Assembly (NCBI RefSeq): GCF_014650035.1
Contig: NZ_BMUE01000002.1
Location: 310,001-374,000 of the forward strand
Origin: Streptomyces lucensis JCM 4490
GTDB lineage: Bacteria; Actinomycetota; Actinomycetes; Streptomycetales; Streptomycetaceae
DNA: 64,000 bases
Direction: 5' to 3'
Part shown: piece after piece, positions 43,631 to 52,829 of the stretch
Layout of the letters: every line of letters begins with the position of its first letter
Position numbering within the stretch: the stretch's first letter is position 1
The notes under the pieces: model-generated
The model's input: only the letters and a program-made list of their open reading frames with translations
Told to the model about the DNA's origin: nothing
Database searches by the model: none
Program-made: the position numbers and the translations under genes

Positions 43631-46600
43631 TTACGGCGTGACCTTCCCGATCTTCACGCTGCCGGTGCCGGCGACCGTGCCGCGCGCGTTCACGAGCTGC
43701 ACCTGCCCGAAGAACTCGCGGCCGGCGGGAGCCTCGGCGGCCGCCGTGACCTGGCCGGTCACGGTCGCCGAGTCGCCCGTGCCCAGCTCGACCGGGGCGG
43801 AGTCGACCGTGACGGTGCCGAGCGCGGACGAGAAGAACACGTCCCGGTAGTCGTAGTCGGTCGAACCGGCCGGGACCGAGTAGCCGACGACCTTGATGGT
43901 GTACGTGCCGGCGGCCGGGGACGCGACGGAGACGGCCTCCTCCGAGTCGCCGTCCGCGGACTGCGCGACCTGCGTGCCGTTCGCGTCGTACACCGTCAGG
44001 TCGAGGTCGGCGCCCGCGTCGGAGACGCGGCCGATGGCGACGTCCAGGGACTTGGCGCCGGCCGGGACCTGCACCGTGGTGGTCTGCGTCTCACCCTCCT
44101 TGATCGACGGACGCGCCGTCTTCGAGGAGCCGAGCGGGCCGCCGACCAGCTTGCCGTCCAGGGCCGCGTACTTGTTGGTCACCTTCCAGGAGGCGGCGGC
44201 CGGGGTGCCGGCCTTGGCCTCGTCGACGGTCACGGTCTCCGGGTCGAAGGCCGCGCCGAGGACGGAGGCGTCCAGGCGGTAGGGGTTGTCCAGCAGCGGC
44301 GAGGTGCGGCGGGCCTCCACCTCGACCTCCCAGACGCCGGGCTGCGGGTCGGCGTAGGCGCGCACGTCGGGCTTGCAGCCGTTGCCGTCGAGGTAGTTGT
44401 TGTAGCAGTTCGGGGTCGAGGTGCTGTCGACCGGAGTGCCGTAGGGGTGGATGGCGATGAACCGGGTCTGGCTCTTGTCCTTCAGCCCGCCGATCGCGAC
44501 CTCCAGCGACTTGGCGCCCTCGGGCACGTTCAGGAAGTACGACCGCGTGCTGTTGCGCTGCACCGAACCCGACGCCGAGTAGGTGTACTTCACCGGGTCG
44601 GCGACCACGACGGTGGACAGCACCTGCTTGTCGACGCCCTCCGTGGCCGGGTCGTCGATCTCCAGGATGGCGCTCTTGATGCCCGCGGACCTCGGGGCGG
44701 CCTGCACCTTGACGGTCACCGGCTGGTTCAGCGGCAGCCGCACCACGTCGTCACCGAGGACGCGGAAGGTGTGGCCGGCGTTGTTCGCGAAGTACAGCTC
44801 GTGCCGGACGGCCTTGGCGGGGCCGGAGGTGCGGGTGACGGTGACCTCGTAGGTCTTCTTCTGGCCGGCCTTGAGGCCGCCTTCGCGGTCGTAGAGACCG
44901 GTGCCGAAGCCCGGGGTCTTCAGGGCGTAGTCGATCGCGGTGTCGACCGGGGCCTTCACCGTGTAGTCGTGCGCGGTGGCGTCGTGGCGGATGGCCTGCC
45001 AGGCGTCCACGATGTCGATCAGGCCCGCGCCCTCCTCGTAGGCCTGCACACCCTTGATGTGGCCGGCGGTCGAGGTCAGCGCCGTGCGCAGCGTGGCGGG
45101 CGTCAGGTCGATGCCCTTCTGCTTCGCGGCCGACAGCAGCAGCGCCGAGGCGCCCGCGGCCTGCGGGGAGGCCATCGAGGTGCCCTGGAGCATCGAGTAG
45201 CCGGCCGGCAGCGAGTAGCCCGCCTCGGCGACCGGGGAGCCCGGCAGCCAGGTCTGGGTGGTGTTGATCGCGGCGCCGGGCGCGCTCAGGGTCGGGGTGA
45301 AGCCGCCGTCCTCACGCGGGCCGCGCGAGGAGAAGGGCATCATCGCGTACCTGGTCTCCACGGCCGAGCCGTAGTTGGCGGCCCAGGTCTCCCTGGAGAC
45401 GGCCGCGCCGACGGAGATCACCTTGTCCGCCAGGCCGGGGTCGCCGATGGTGTTGGCGCCGGGGCCCGAGTTGCCCGCGGAGATCACCAGCTGGACGCCG
45501 TAGGTGTCGATGAGCCGGGTGTACAGCTCGGCGCGCGCGTTGTTGCCGTCGTTCAGCGCCGGCAGGCCGCCGATCGACATGTTGACGATGTCGACACCGC
45601 GGTTGGTGACGAGGTCGATCATGCCCTCGGTGAGGGCGACGTTGGTGCAGCCGCCGGTCCAGGTGCAGGCCCGCGAGGAGACGATCTTCGCACCGGGGGC
45701 GGCGCCGTTCATCTTCCCGCCGAACAGGCCGTTGGCGGAGGTGATGCCGGCGACGTGGGTGCCGTGCTCGGACTCGATGACGCCGATGTTGACGAAGTCG
45801 GCCTTCTTGCCGACCCAGTCGCCGCCGTACGGGTCGGTGGGGACGTCCTTGCGGATCTGGACGACGAACGGCTGACGCTCGGCGACGTCGGTCTTCGGGT
45901 CGTCGGTGCCGAAGTACCCGACCTGGTGACCGTCCTTGTACGGCTTCAGCGGCGTGTCGTCGGTGAAGTCGAAGTTGTTGTTCAGGTCGACGCGGACGGT
46001 GCCGGCGGCCGGGTCGTAGAGGATGCCCCAGGCGTCGGTGGTGTCGCCGTCGCGGTTGGCGTCGCCCTTGGCGTCGCCGCCGGCCGTCGCGGACTCGCGG
46101 AACAGGTTGACCTGGTAGCTGCCCTCGGGCGCCTTCCAGGTCGCGCCGCCGTAGCTGAACGACGGGCCGCTGACCGGGTTGGTCATCCGGCGCCAGGTGC
46201 CGTCGGAGTCGATGATCGGGTCGGTCGCGGTGACCCAGTCGGTGATCTTCCGCTCGCCGGTGGTCGTCTTCTGCAGCGCGGGGTGGCCGAGGTCGACGCC
46301 GGAGTCGAGGATGCCGATGGTGATGCCGCGGCCGTCCGCCTTCGGGTGCTCCTGGACGAAGTTGACGGCGCCGGTCTCGAAGGAGGGGTTGTACGGGTTC
46401 TCCGCCGGGGTGTTCCGGCCCGGACCGGAGTAGGTGCCCTTCGCGGTGCGGGACTTGCCGGCGGTGGCCGCGTCCGGCGCCGGGTCGTCGAGCGGGATCT
46501 CCTGCCGCAGGTCGATGGCGTGCACCGAGGACAGCTTCGCGGCGGCCGCGATCGCCGAGTCCGCCTTCGCGGTCGGGACGGTGGCGCGTACGTAGCCGAG

Positions 46601-46930
46601 CCTGTCGTAGGTGCGGCCCACCGAGCCACCCTTGACCGCGTCCAGCTCGGAGGCGACCTGCTCGGTCTTCCCGGGCGCGGTCGCGATCATCATCGTGACG
46701 TTCTTGTCGCCGTCCGCCTTGGCCTCGGCGAGCCGGTCGGCGTCGTCCGATCCGAGCTTGTCGTGGGCGGACTTGACGGCGGGGTCGGCCGTGGCGGGCG
46801 GCGCGTCCGCGGCGAGGGCCGGCAGTACCGGCCCGGCCGCGGAGAGGGCGGCCAGCACGCCCACGGCCACGGCTATGCGGGCCAGGCGTCTCGGGCCGGA
46901 TATCGGATCGCGCTCGGGGGTGTGGGTCAT
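43631..46930 (-). CDS. Large secreted subtilisin-like serine protease
   Basis: A 1099-residue S8 protease. ATG 46930 is used because AAGGG lies 6 bases upstream (an earlier ATG at 46936 is too close). A signal peptide ends near LPALAADAP; an inhibitor-like propeptide covers about residues 75-145. The catalytic triad is Asp209 (ILDSGVD), His389 (HGTHVAG) and Ser585 (GTSMASP), with Asn487 (SAGNSG) for the oxyanion hole. A 140-residue insert separates Asp from His. The C-terminal 450 residues are beta-rich (fibronectin- and P-domain-like, including VEVEARRTSPLLDNPYRL), with no wall anchor. It should be released and self-processed; similar proteases serve nutrient use and development. Confidence 0.93.
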   Translation of the reverse strand: MTHTPERDPISGPRRLARIAVAVGVLAALSAAGPVLPALAADAPPATADPAVKSAHDKLGSDDADRLAEAKADGDKNVTMMIATAPGKTEQVASELDAVKGGSVGRTYDRLGYVRATVPTAKADSAIAAAAKLSSVHAIDLRQEIPLDDPAPDAATAGKSRTAKGTYSGPGRNTPAENPYNPSFETGAVNFVQEHPKADGRGITIGILDSGVDLGHPALQKTTTGERKITDWVTATDPIIDSDGTWRRMTNPVSGPSFSYGGATWKAPEGSYQVNLFRESATAGGDAKGDANRDGDTTDAWGILYDPAAGTVRVDLNNNFDFTDDTPLKPYKDGHQVGYFGTDDPKTDVAERQPFVVQIRKDVPTDPYGGDWVGKKADFVNIGVIESEHGTHVAGITSANGLFGGKMNGAAPGAKIVSSRACTWTGGCTNVALTEGMIDLVTNRGVDIVNMSIGGLPALNDGNNARAELYTRLIDTYGVQLVISAGNSGPGANTIGDPGLADKVISVGAAVSRETWAANYGSAVETRYAMMPFSSRGPREDGGFTPTLSAPGAAINTTQTWLPGSPVAEAGYSLPAGYSMLQGTSMASPQAAGASALLLSAAKQKGIDLTPATLRTALTSTAGHIKGVQAYEEGAGLIDIVDAWQAIRHDATAHDYTVKAPVDTAIDYALKTPGFGTGLYDREGGLKAGQKKTYEVTVTRTSGPAKAVRHELYFANNAGHTFRVLGDDVVRLPLNQPVTVKVQAAPRSAGIKSAILEIDDPATEGVDKQVLSTVVVADPVKYTYSASGSVQRNSTRSYFLNVPEGAKSLEVAIGGLKDKSQTRFIAIHPYGTPVDSTSTPNCYNNYLDGNGCKPDVRAYADPQPGVWEVEVEARRTSPLLDNPYRLDASVLGAAFDPETVTVDEAKAGTPAAASWKVTNKYAALDGKLVGGPLGSSKTARPSIKEGETQTTTVQVPAGAKSLDVAIGRVSDAGADLDLTVYDANGTQVAQSADGDSEEAVSVASPAAGTYTIKVVGYSVPAGSTDYDYRDVFFSSALGTVTVDSAPVELGTGDSATVTGQVTAAAEAPAGREFFGQVQLVNARGTVAGTGSVKIGKVTP

Positions 46931-47087
46931 CGGCATCCCTTGTAGGTGAAGAAACCAGTGCCGGACGAGCGCACAGCTTTACCCAGGGCAAGGGACTTTG
47001 GGGACCGTTGACCGAAACGATATGGATGTATGGGGAAAACCCGCGATGGGATTCGTGCCGTTCGGGGCCGGTTGGTCCCGTATCGGC

Positions 47088-47630
47088 TCAGCTCTCCTTC
47101 GAGCGGGCGTAATGCCGGGACGCCTTGGCGCGGTTGCCGCAGGCCGCCATCGAGCACCAGCGGCGGGTGCCGTTCCTGGACGTGTCGAAGAAGTGCAGGA
47201 TGCAGCTCTCGTGGGCGCAGCGGCGGATCCGGTCGGGCGCCTCGGCGAGCAGGTCCAGGTAGTTCCGGGCGGCGAGCCAGGCCGGCGCCCAGGACGGGTC
47301 GGTGAACTCCGGCTCCTCCCGCACCCCCTGCCCGGTCAGCCGCACCCGGACGCGCCCGTGGGCGAGCACCGCGTCCACGAGCGGCGCGCCGTCCGCCGGT
47401 GATCCGTCCACCGCGGTCTTCAGCGCCTCCCGCGCCTGGCGCAGATGGCGCAGTACGTCCGCGTCGGCCGCGTGGGCGCCGTCGAGTCCGTTGTCCGCGA
47501 GCCACACCGCGAGCCCCTCGGTGCCGTCGAGCAGGTCCTGGACGACGCCCTCCCTGTTCCACCGGGTGTTGAGCAGGTCGAGCGCGAGGGGTTCGCCGGT
47601 GAGCGGGCGGGGGTCGCGGGCGGCGGTCAT
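47088..47630 (-). CDS. CGNR zinc-finger transcriptional regulator
   Basis: A 180-residue protein of the ABATE/CGNR family. The N-terminal ABATE domain begins PLTGEPLALDLLNTRWNREGVVQDLLDG, and the C-terminal zinc finger is RRCAHESCILHFFDTSRNGTRRWCSMAACGNRAKASRHYAR, with the CGNR box. Such proteins are thought to regulate stress genes. I use ATG 47630, which has GGAGG 7 bases before it (ATG 47636 is too close). It diverges from the glyoxalase-fold gene across a 107-base spacer with three copies of CTAACCG, the likely operator sites. Confidence 0.9.
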   Translation of the reverse strand: MTAARDPRPLTGEPLALDLLNTRWNREGVVQDLLDGTEGLAVWLADNGLDGAHAADADVLRHLRQAREALKTAVDGSPADGAPLVDAVLAHGRVRVRLTGQGVREEPEFTDPSWAPAWLAARNYLDLLAEAPDRIRRCAHESCILHFFDTSRNGTRRWCSMAACGNRAKASRHYARSKES

Positions 47631-47646
47631 GGGCATTCCTCCTCGG

Positions 47647-47717
47647 CTAACCGCTCAAGAGTACGTGACCGGTTGACGCTCTTCACTCTAACCGCTTAGT
47701 GTGGAAACAACGGTTAG
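47647..47717. promoter_or_regulatory. Three CTAACCG sites and a promoter between divergent genes
   Basis: CTAACCGCT occurs at 47647-47655 and 47688-47696 as direct copies 41 bases apart (about four helical turns), and an inverted CGGTTAG lies at 47711-47717. TTGACG (47673-47678) and TAGTGT (47697-47702), 18 bases apart, form a likely promoter for the rightward gene. The second copy touches the -10 box. The sites probably bind the CGNR regulator. Confidence 0.65.
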
Positions 47718-47737
47718 ATGATCCAAAGGGGAGAGCC

Positions 47738-48187
47738 ATGACCTTGCGCACCGGCCACACCGGCCTGAACGTCACCGACCTCGACCGCTCGCTCGCCTTC
47801 TACCGGGACGTCCTCGGCTTCGCGCTGCTCGCCGAGGGCAAGGAGGACGGGCGCAGGTACGCCTTCCTGGGCGAGGGCGGGGCGGACGCGCCGCTCGTCA
47901 CCCTCTGGCAGCAGGCCGGGGAGCCCTACGACGGAGGGCGGGCCGGACTGCACCACCTGGCCTTCACGGCCGACTCGGTGGACCGGGTCCGCGCCTACGA
48001 GGCGGCGCTCAGGGCCGCCGGGGTGGAGTTCGCCCACGAGGGCGTAGTCGCCCACCGGGAGGGTTCGGCCTCGGGCGGCATCTTCTTCCACGACCCGGAC
48101 GGCACCCGCCTGGAGATCTCCGTCCCGCACGGCGCCGAGAACGCCCCCGCCCCGCACGCCTCCACCCCGACCTGCGGCTTCTTCTAG
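47738..48187 (+). CDS. Glyoxalase/VOC-family protein
   Basis: A 149-residue protein with the VOC fold (vicinal oxygen chelate): TGHTGLNVTDLDRSLAFYRDVLGF in the first beta-alpha-beta-beta-beta unit and GLHHLAFTADSVDRVRAYEAALRAAG in the second, ending in HDPDGTRLEIS with the metal-ligand Glu. Conserved His residues in each half fit a metal centre. VOC enzymes act as lyases, dioxygenases or antibiotic-binding proteins; the substrate here is unknown. ATG 47738 follows AAAGGGGAGAG. The PNPOx-like gene starts 2 bases after its stop, so the two share a transcript under the regulator's control. Confidence 0.9.
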   Translation: MTLRTGHTGLNVTDLDRSLAFYRDVLGFALLAEGKEDGRRYAFLGEGGADAPLVTLWQQAGEPYDGGRAGLHHLAFTADSVDRVRAYEAALRAAGVEFAHEGVVAHREGSASGGIFFHDPDGTRLEISVPHGAENAPAPHASTPTCGFF

Positions 48188-48189
48188 GC

Positions 48190-49071
48190 ATGGGCGTGTA
48201 CCACGCCGGATCGCGCGCCGTGCAGGACCTGGCCGGCGCGCGCGAGCGGGCCGACCACGTCGGCCGCTCCCTCGGCCAGGACATCAAGCCGGTCGCGGCG
48301 GCCTTCCTGGAACTCCAGCCCCTGCTGGTCGTCGGCGCGGCGGATCCCGGCACCGGCCGGGTGTGGGCCTCGGCGCTCACGGGCGCCCCCGGTTTCGTCC
48401 GGGCCACCGGCCCCCGGCAGATGTCCGTCACGGGAGGGCTCGTCCCGGACGACCCGCTCGCGGCGGCCCTGGCCGTGCCGGGCACCCCCGTCGGCACCCT
48501 CGCCCTCGACCCGCGCACCCGCCGCCGCATGCGCCTGAACGGCCGGCTGCGGCCCACGGCACGCGGCTTCGCCGTCGAGGCGGACCAGGTGTTCTCCAAC
48601 TGCCCCAAGTACATCCAGCGCCGGGAGTCCTTCGAGCGCGCCGGCGGGCGCGGGCCGGGCGCGTCCCGGCGGTGCGGGCGGCTCGAGCCCGCCGACGCGG
48701 AGACCGTCCGGACCGCCGACACCTTCTTCGTGGCCACCGTGCACGGCACCGGTGCCGACGCGAGCCACCGGGGCGGCAACCCCGGCTTCGTCCGGGTCGT
48801 CTCCCCGCACGAGCTGGACTGGCCGGACTACCCCGGCAACGCCATGTTCCGCACCCTCGGCAACCTGCGCGAGGACCCGCGCGCCGGCCTGCTCTTCCTG
48901 GACTGGGACACGGGCACCACCCTCCAGCTCACCGGGGAGGCCCGCACCGAGTTCCGCGCGGGCGGCGAACGGACCGTCCGCTTCACCGTCGCGCGGGCCG
49001 TCCGCACCGAGGACGCCGTGCCCCTGCGCTGGTCCGCACCGGAGTTCTCGCCGGCCAACCCGGCCGGGTAA
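48190..49071 (+). CDS. Pyridoxamine 5'-phosphate oxidase-like flavin-binding protein
   Basis: A 293-residue protein with two split-barrel (PNPOx-like) halves: QPLLVVGAADPGTGRVWASALTGAPGFV at the start and TFFVATVHGTGADASHRGGNPGFVRVV with NAMFRTLGNLREDPRAGLLFLDWDTGTTLQLTGEA in the second half. Such proteins bind FMN, F420 or haem. It follows the VOC gene by 2 bases and is probably co-expressed. No known enzyme can be named; an electron-transfer or redox-stress role is likely. The middle region CPKYIQRRES is conserved in the family. Confidence 0.88.
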   Translation: MGVYHAGSRAVQDLAGARERADHVGRSLGQDIKPVAAAFLELQPLLVVGAADPGTGRVWASALTGAPGFVRATGPRQMSVTGGLVPDDPLAAALAVPGTPVGTLALDPRTRRRMRLNGRLRPTARGFAVEADQVFSNCPKYIQRRESFERAGGRGPGASRRCGRLEPADAETVRTADTFFVATVHGTGADASHRGGNPGFVRVVSPHELDWPDYPGNAMFRTLGNLREDPRAGLLFLDWDTGTTLQLTGEARTEFRAGGERTVRFTVARAVRTEDAVPLRWSAPEFSPANPAG

Positions 49072-49080
49072 CGTCGTGAG

Positions 49081-49539
49081 ATGCGACGGAAGTTGAGGGT
49101 GGCGGCCTACGCCGTGTGCGTCCGCGACGGACAGATCCTGCTGGCCCGCTCACCGGGACCAGACGGCACGCCCGAGTGGGTGCTGCCCGGCGGCGGCATG
49201 GAGCACGGCGAGGACCCGTACGACACCGTCCGCCGCGAACTCACCGAGGAGACCGGTTACCGCATCGAGGTGACCGGTCTGCTCGGCGTCGACTCCGCCC
49301 GCAGGGTCGTCGCCGGCGGACGCCCGCCCCGCCGCACCGACCACCACGGGGTGCGCATCGTCTACGAGGCCCGCGTCGTCGGCGGCGAACTGCGGTACGA
49401 GGTCGGCGGCTCGACCGACCTCGCCGCGTGGCAGGACCTGGACGCCGTACCCGGTCTCACCCGGGTGCGGCTGGTCGACGTGGCGCTGCGGCTGTGGCGT
49501 GAACGCCCGGCCGGCGGACGGCTCTACCCCGCCGGATGA
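49081..49539 (+). CDS. Nudix hydrolase
   Basis: A 152-residue pyrophosphohydrolase. The Nudix box at residues 38-60 is complete (G-x5-E-x7-REL-x-EE-x-G-Y), including the metal-binding Glu pair. The start RRKLRVAAYAVCVRDGQILLARSP is typical. It cleaves nucleoside diphosphates linked to another group; the specificity is unknown. It starts 9 bases after the PNPOx-like stop, so it may be the last gene of that operon. About 210 bases without a clear feature follow. Confidence 0.92.
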   Translation: MRRKLRVAAYAVCVRDGQILLARSPGPDGTPEWVLPGGGMEHGEDPYDTVRRELTEETGYRIEVTGLLGVDSARRVVAGGRPPRRTDHHGVRIVYEARVVGGELRYEVGGSTDLAAWQDLDAVPGLTRVRLVDVALRLWRERPAGGRLYPAG

Positions 49540-49750
49540 ACGGGCGGTGACCGGCCCACGGCCCGACGCGATCCAGTCCGTGACCGCGCGCGGTACCCGG
49601 TGATCCACGTACGGTGATCGGCGCCGCGCGTTGCCACCGAGTTCACGCGCAGGTCATCCCCGCTGCCAACGATCCAGTACGAGCGGGGCGTTCGCGCCTG
49701 CGACGGCCCGCGACCACTGCCGACGCGTACGCACTCGGGGAGATCGCGCC

Positions 49751-51502
49751 ATGTCGCGCACACGCTCTGTCGCCACCTCCACGGCGGGGGTCCACCGCCG
49801 TACCGTCCTCGCCGCCGCCGGAGCCGTCTCGCTCTCCGCCGGCGCCGGCTACGCCCTGCGGCCCACCGACGGTCACGCCGCCACCACCGCCGAGGAGCCC
49901 GCCGCCCACTCCCGGCAGGCCTCCGCCAAGACCCCGCTCGCCCCCTACACCAAGGGCACCACCCTCGCCTCGGTGGCCGCCCCCCGCAACAGCTCCGGCT
50001 ACCGCCGCCTCGGCGACGGACCGGGCTGGAAGCGGGTCGTGCGCGCCGAGCTGGCCACCCCGAAGGCCGGCCGAGCCGGCCGCCGCCGGACGCTCGCCGC
50101 CTTCGTGCAGTTCACCGACCTGCACCTGATGGACGTGCAGCATCCGCTGCGCTGGGAGTTCCTGCGCGCGGGCGACCCGCACGCCTGGCGCCCGCACGAG
50201 GCGCTCACCGTGCCCGGCGCGGTCTCGCTCGTCGAGCGGGTCAACGCCCTGCGGGGCGCCCCCGTCACCGGCGCCCCCCTGCACTTCGTCATGACCACCG
50301 GCGACAACACCGACAACAACGCCCACTCCGAGCTGGAGTGGTTCATGAAGGTGATGAGCGGCGGCCGCATCACCCCCAACACCGGGGACCCCCGGCACTA
50401 CGAGGGCGTCCAGAACAGCGGACTGAAACTGTACTGGCAGCCCGACTCCACCGCCCGCGACAACGACAAGGCGCTCGGCTTCCCGCACCTGAAGGGCTTC
50501 CTGGCCGCGGCGATCCGCGAGGTGCGCAGCCCCGGCCTGAACCTGCCCTGGTACTCCACCGTCGGCAACCACGACTTCCTCCCGCTCGGCGCCTACGGCT
50601 CCCACGGCGACCCCTACCTCGCCGAGGCCGCCATCGGCGGCAGGAAACTGATGACCGCCTCCGCCGCCGACGCCAGGAAGATCCTGGACTCCGTGAAGCA
50701 CGCCACCGACCCCAAGGGCGCCGGCTACCGCGACTTCCTCAAGGCGCACGCCCGCTCCATGCGCTCGGTCACGCCGGACGAGAGGCGGGCCCCCTACACC
50801 CCCGCCGACTACCTCAAGGCCCACCTCGACCCCGCCCACCAGGGCCACGGCCCGGTCGGCCACGGCTACTCCACGGCCAACCTGGACGCGGGCACCCAGT
50901 ACTACGTCTTCCGCGTCTCCGACGACGTCATCGGCATCAGCCTCGACACCACCGACCCGGGCGGCCACTACGAGGGCTCCGTCGGCACCGCCCAGCTGAA
51001 GTGGCTCGAGAAGACCCTGAAGGACAACAAGGACTCCTACGCCGTCGTCTTCAGCCACCACACCAGCACGACGATGACCAACACCCGCCCCGACCCGGCC
51101 CGCCCCGGGGAGCGCCGCCACGACGGCGCCGAGGTGGTGTCGGTGCTGTCCGCCCACACCAACGTGCTCGCCTGGGTGAACGGCCACGTCCACAAGAACG
51201 TGGTCACCCCGCACAAGGCCTCCGGCGGCCGCTCCTTCTGGGAGATCTCCACCGCCTCGCACATCGACTTCCCCCACCTGGCCCGCGTGGTCGAGCTGAC
51301 CGACAACAAGGACGGCACCGTCTCCCTGTTCACCACGCTGATCGAGTCAGCGGCCCCGCACCGCACCGACTTCTCCGACCTCTCCCAGACCGGCCTCGCC
51401 GCCCTCTACCGCGAGCTGGCCCACAACGCCCCCGGCGCCCACAAGACGCTCGCGGGCAGCGCCGCCGACCGCAACACCGAACTGGTGCTGAAGAAGGGCT
51501 GA
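49751..51502 (+). CDS. Tat-exported metallophosphoesterase
   Basis: A 583-residue calcineurin-type phosphoesterase. A twin-arginine signal is visible (VHRRTVLAAAGAVSLSAGAG), so it is exported folded, probably already loaded with metal. Metal-ligand motifs come in order: FTDLHLMD (DxH), MTTGDNTD (GD), VGNHDF (GNHD), FSHHT and NGHVH. The length and pattern match a long Streptomyces family of metallophosphoesterases (TIGR03767, from memory), larger than PhoD-type enzymes. The substrate may be a phosphate ester or nucleotide outside the cell. ATG 49751 is used; the frame to 49631 lacks a ribosome-binding site. Confidence 0.9.
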   Translation: MSRTRSVATSTAGVHRRTVLAAAGAVSLSAGAGYALRPTDGHAATTAEEPAAHSRQASAKTPLAPYTKGTTLASVAAPRNSSGYRRLGDGPGWKRVVRAELATPKAGRAGRRRTLAAFVQFTDLHLMDVQHPLRWEFLRAGDPHAWRPHEALTVPGAVSLVERVNALRGAPVTGAPLHFVMTTGDNTDNNAHSELEWFMKVMSGGRITPNTGDPRHYEGVQNSGLKLYWQPDSTARDNDKALGFPHLKGFLAAAIREVRSPGLNLPWYSTVGNHDFLPLGAYGSHGDPYLAEAAIGGRKLMTASAADARKILDSVKHATDPKGAGYRDFLKAHARSMRSVTPDERRAPYTPADYLKAHLDPAHQGHGPVGHGYSTANLDAGTQYYVFRVSDDVIGISLDTTDPGGHYEGSVGTAQLKWLEKTLKDNKDSYAVVFSHHTSTTMTNTRPDPARPGERRHDGAEVVSVLSAHTNVLAWVNGHVHKNVVTPHKASGGRSFWEISTASHIDFPHLARVVELTDNKDGTVSLFTTLIESAAPHRTDFSDLSQTGLAALYRELAHNAPGAHKTLAGSAADRNTELVLKKG

Positions 51503-51615
51503 AGGGGGGAAGAAGGGCCGGAAATCACCCAACCGGCCCACACCGGAGCAACCTTCGCGCAACATCACCGGGTCCCTTCCCCCGACCGCATCACAACCAC
51601 CCGTAGGGGGAAGGC

Positions 51616-52758
51616 ATGCACGTACGTTCGACCCTGGTGGGCGCCACCGCCCTGCTCCTCTCGGCCGCACTGGCGGCCACAGCCGCCGCCGCGACCGGGC
51701 CCGCCTCCTCCTCCGGCGGCCACGGCGCGACCCGCAAGGCCGTCGAGGCGGCGGTCGCGGCCGGCGTGCCCGGAGCGACCGCCACCGCCACCGACGCCCA
51801 CGGCGCCTGGTCCGCCACCGCGGGCACCGGCGACCTCCGCACGGGCGCGCCCCGCTCGGCCGCCGACCGCTACCGGGTCGGCAGCATCACCAAGACCTTC
51901 GTCGCCACCGTCCTGCTCCAGCTGGAGGCGGAGGGCCGGCTCTCCCTGGACGACAAGGTGGACAAGTGGCTGCCGGGCGTGGTCCGCGGCCACGGCCACG
52001 ACGGCCGCCGTGTCACCGTGCGCCAGCTCCTCAACCACACCAGCGGCGTCTTCGACTACACGGCCGACGAGGACTTCGACCGTGCCTACTTCCTGAAGGA
52101 CGGCTTCTTCCAGCACCGGTACGACACGCTCACCCCGCAGGAGCTGGTGGCGATCGCCATGAAGCACGCACCGGACTTCGCGCCGGGCGCGACCTGGAAG
52201 TACTCCAACACCAACTACATCCTGGCCGGCATGGTGATCGGCAAGGTGACGGGCCACTCGTACGCCACCGAGATCAACCGCCGCGTGATCGGGCCCCTGC
52301 ACCTCACGGCCACCTCGCTGCCCGGCACCCGGGTCACCGTCCCGCAGCCGAGCAGCCGCGCCTACTCGAAGCTCTCCCTGACGGCGACGGGCCCCACCTA
52401 CGACGTCACCACCCTCAATCCCTCCATCGCCTCCTCGGCCGGCGAGATGATCTCCGACTCCGCCGACCTCGACCGCTTCTACGCCGCCCTGCTGCGCGGC
52501 AAGCTCCTCCCGGCCCGGCAGCTGAAGGAGATGAAGGCCACCGTGAAGATCGACGGCGACCCGAACACCCGTTACGGCCTCGGCCTCATGGACACGCGGC
52601 TGACCTGCGGTACGCACGTGTGGGGCCACGCCGGCGGCATCCACGGCTCCACGACCACGGCGGTGACGACGGCGGACGGCCGGCACGCCCTCGCCTTCAA
52701 CTTCAACGGCGACTGGACCGGCAGCCACGCAGCGGTGGTCGAAGCCGAGTTCTGCTGA
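51616..52758 (+). CDS. Secreted beta-lactamase-family serine hydrolase
   Basis: A 380-residue secreted protein of the class C beta-lactamase/D-Ala-D-Ala carboxypeptidase fold. A signal peptide ends at AAAATGP. The active site has Ser90 and Lys93 in SITK, YSNTNY (YxN) and HAGG (KTG-box equivalent HxG). DMGH-like substrate details cannot be assigned. It probably acts on cell-wall peptides or esters rather than as a true beta-lactamase. ATG 51616 follows GGGGAAGG. It is 113 bases after the phosphoesterase and may have its own promoter; no clear box is seen. Confidence 0.92.
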   Translation: MHVRSTLVGATALLLSAALAATAAAATGPASSSGGHGATRKAVEAAVAAGVPGATATATDAHGAWSATAGTGDLRTGAPRSAADRYRVGSITKTFVATVLLQLEAEGRLSLDDKVDKWLPGVVRGHGHDGRRVTVRQLLNHTSGVFDYTADEDFDRAYFLKDGFFQHRYDTLTPQELVAIAMKHAPDFAPGATWKYSNTNYILAGMVIGKVTGHSYATEINRRVIGPLHLTATSLPGTRVTVPQPSSRAYSKLSLTATGPTYDVTTLNPSIASSAGEMISDSADLDRFYAALLRGKLLPARQLKEMKATVKIDGDPNTRYGLGLMDTRLTCGTHVWGHAGGIHGSTTTAVTTADGRHALAFNFNGDWTGSHAAVVEAEFC

Positions 52759-52763
52759 CACCG

Positions 52764-52797
52764 GGAGGGGCCGCCGGCGTCTTCCCGTGGCCCCTCC
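52764..52797. terminator. Weak hairpin between convergent genes
   Basis: GGAGGGGCC (52764-52772) and GGCCCCTCC (52789-52797) form a 9-bp stem with a 16-base loop after the serine-hydrolase gene and before the convergent nuclease-fold gene. Confidence 0.55.
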
Positions 52798-52829
52798 TCT
52801 CCCCCTTCGGATGCTCCTCCGGCCCGTCA

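Noticed and set aside
44447..46945. An 832-residue forward frame opposite the subtilase
   Set aside because: The opposite strand carries a complete catalytic triad and signal peptide; the forward frame is Val/Gly/Arg-rich without motifs.
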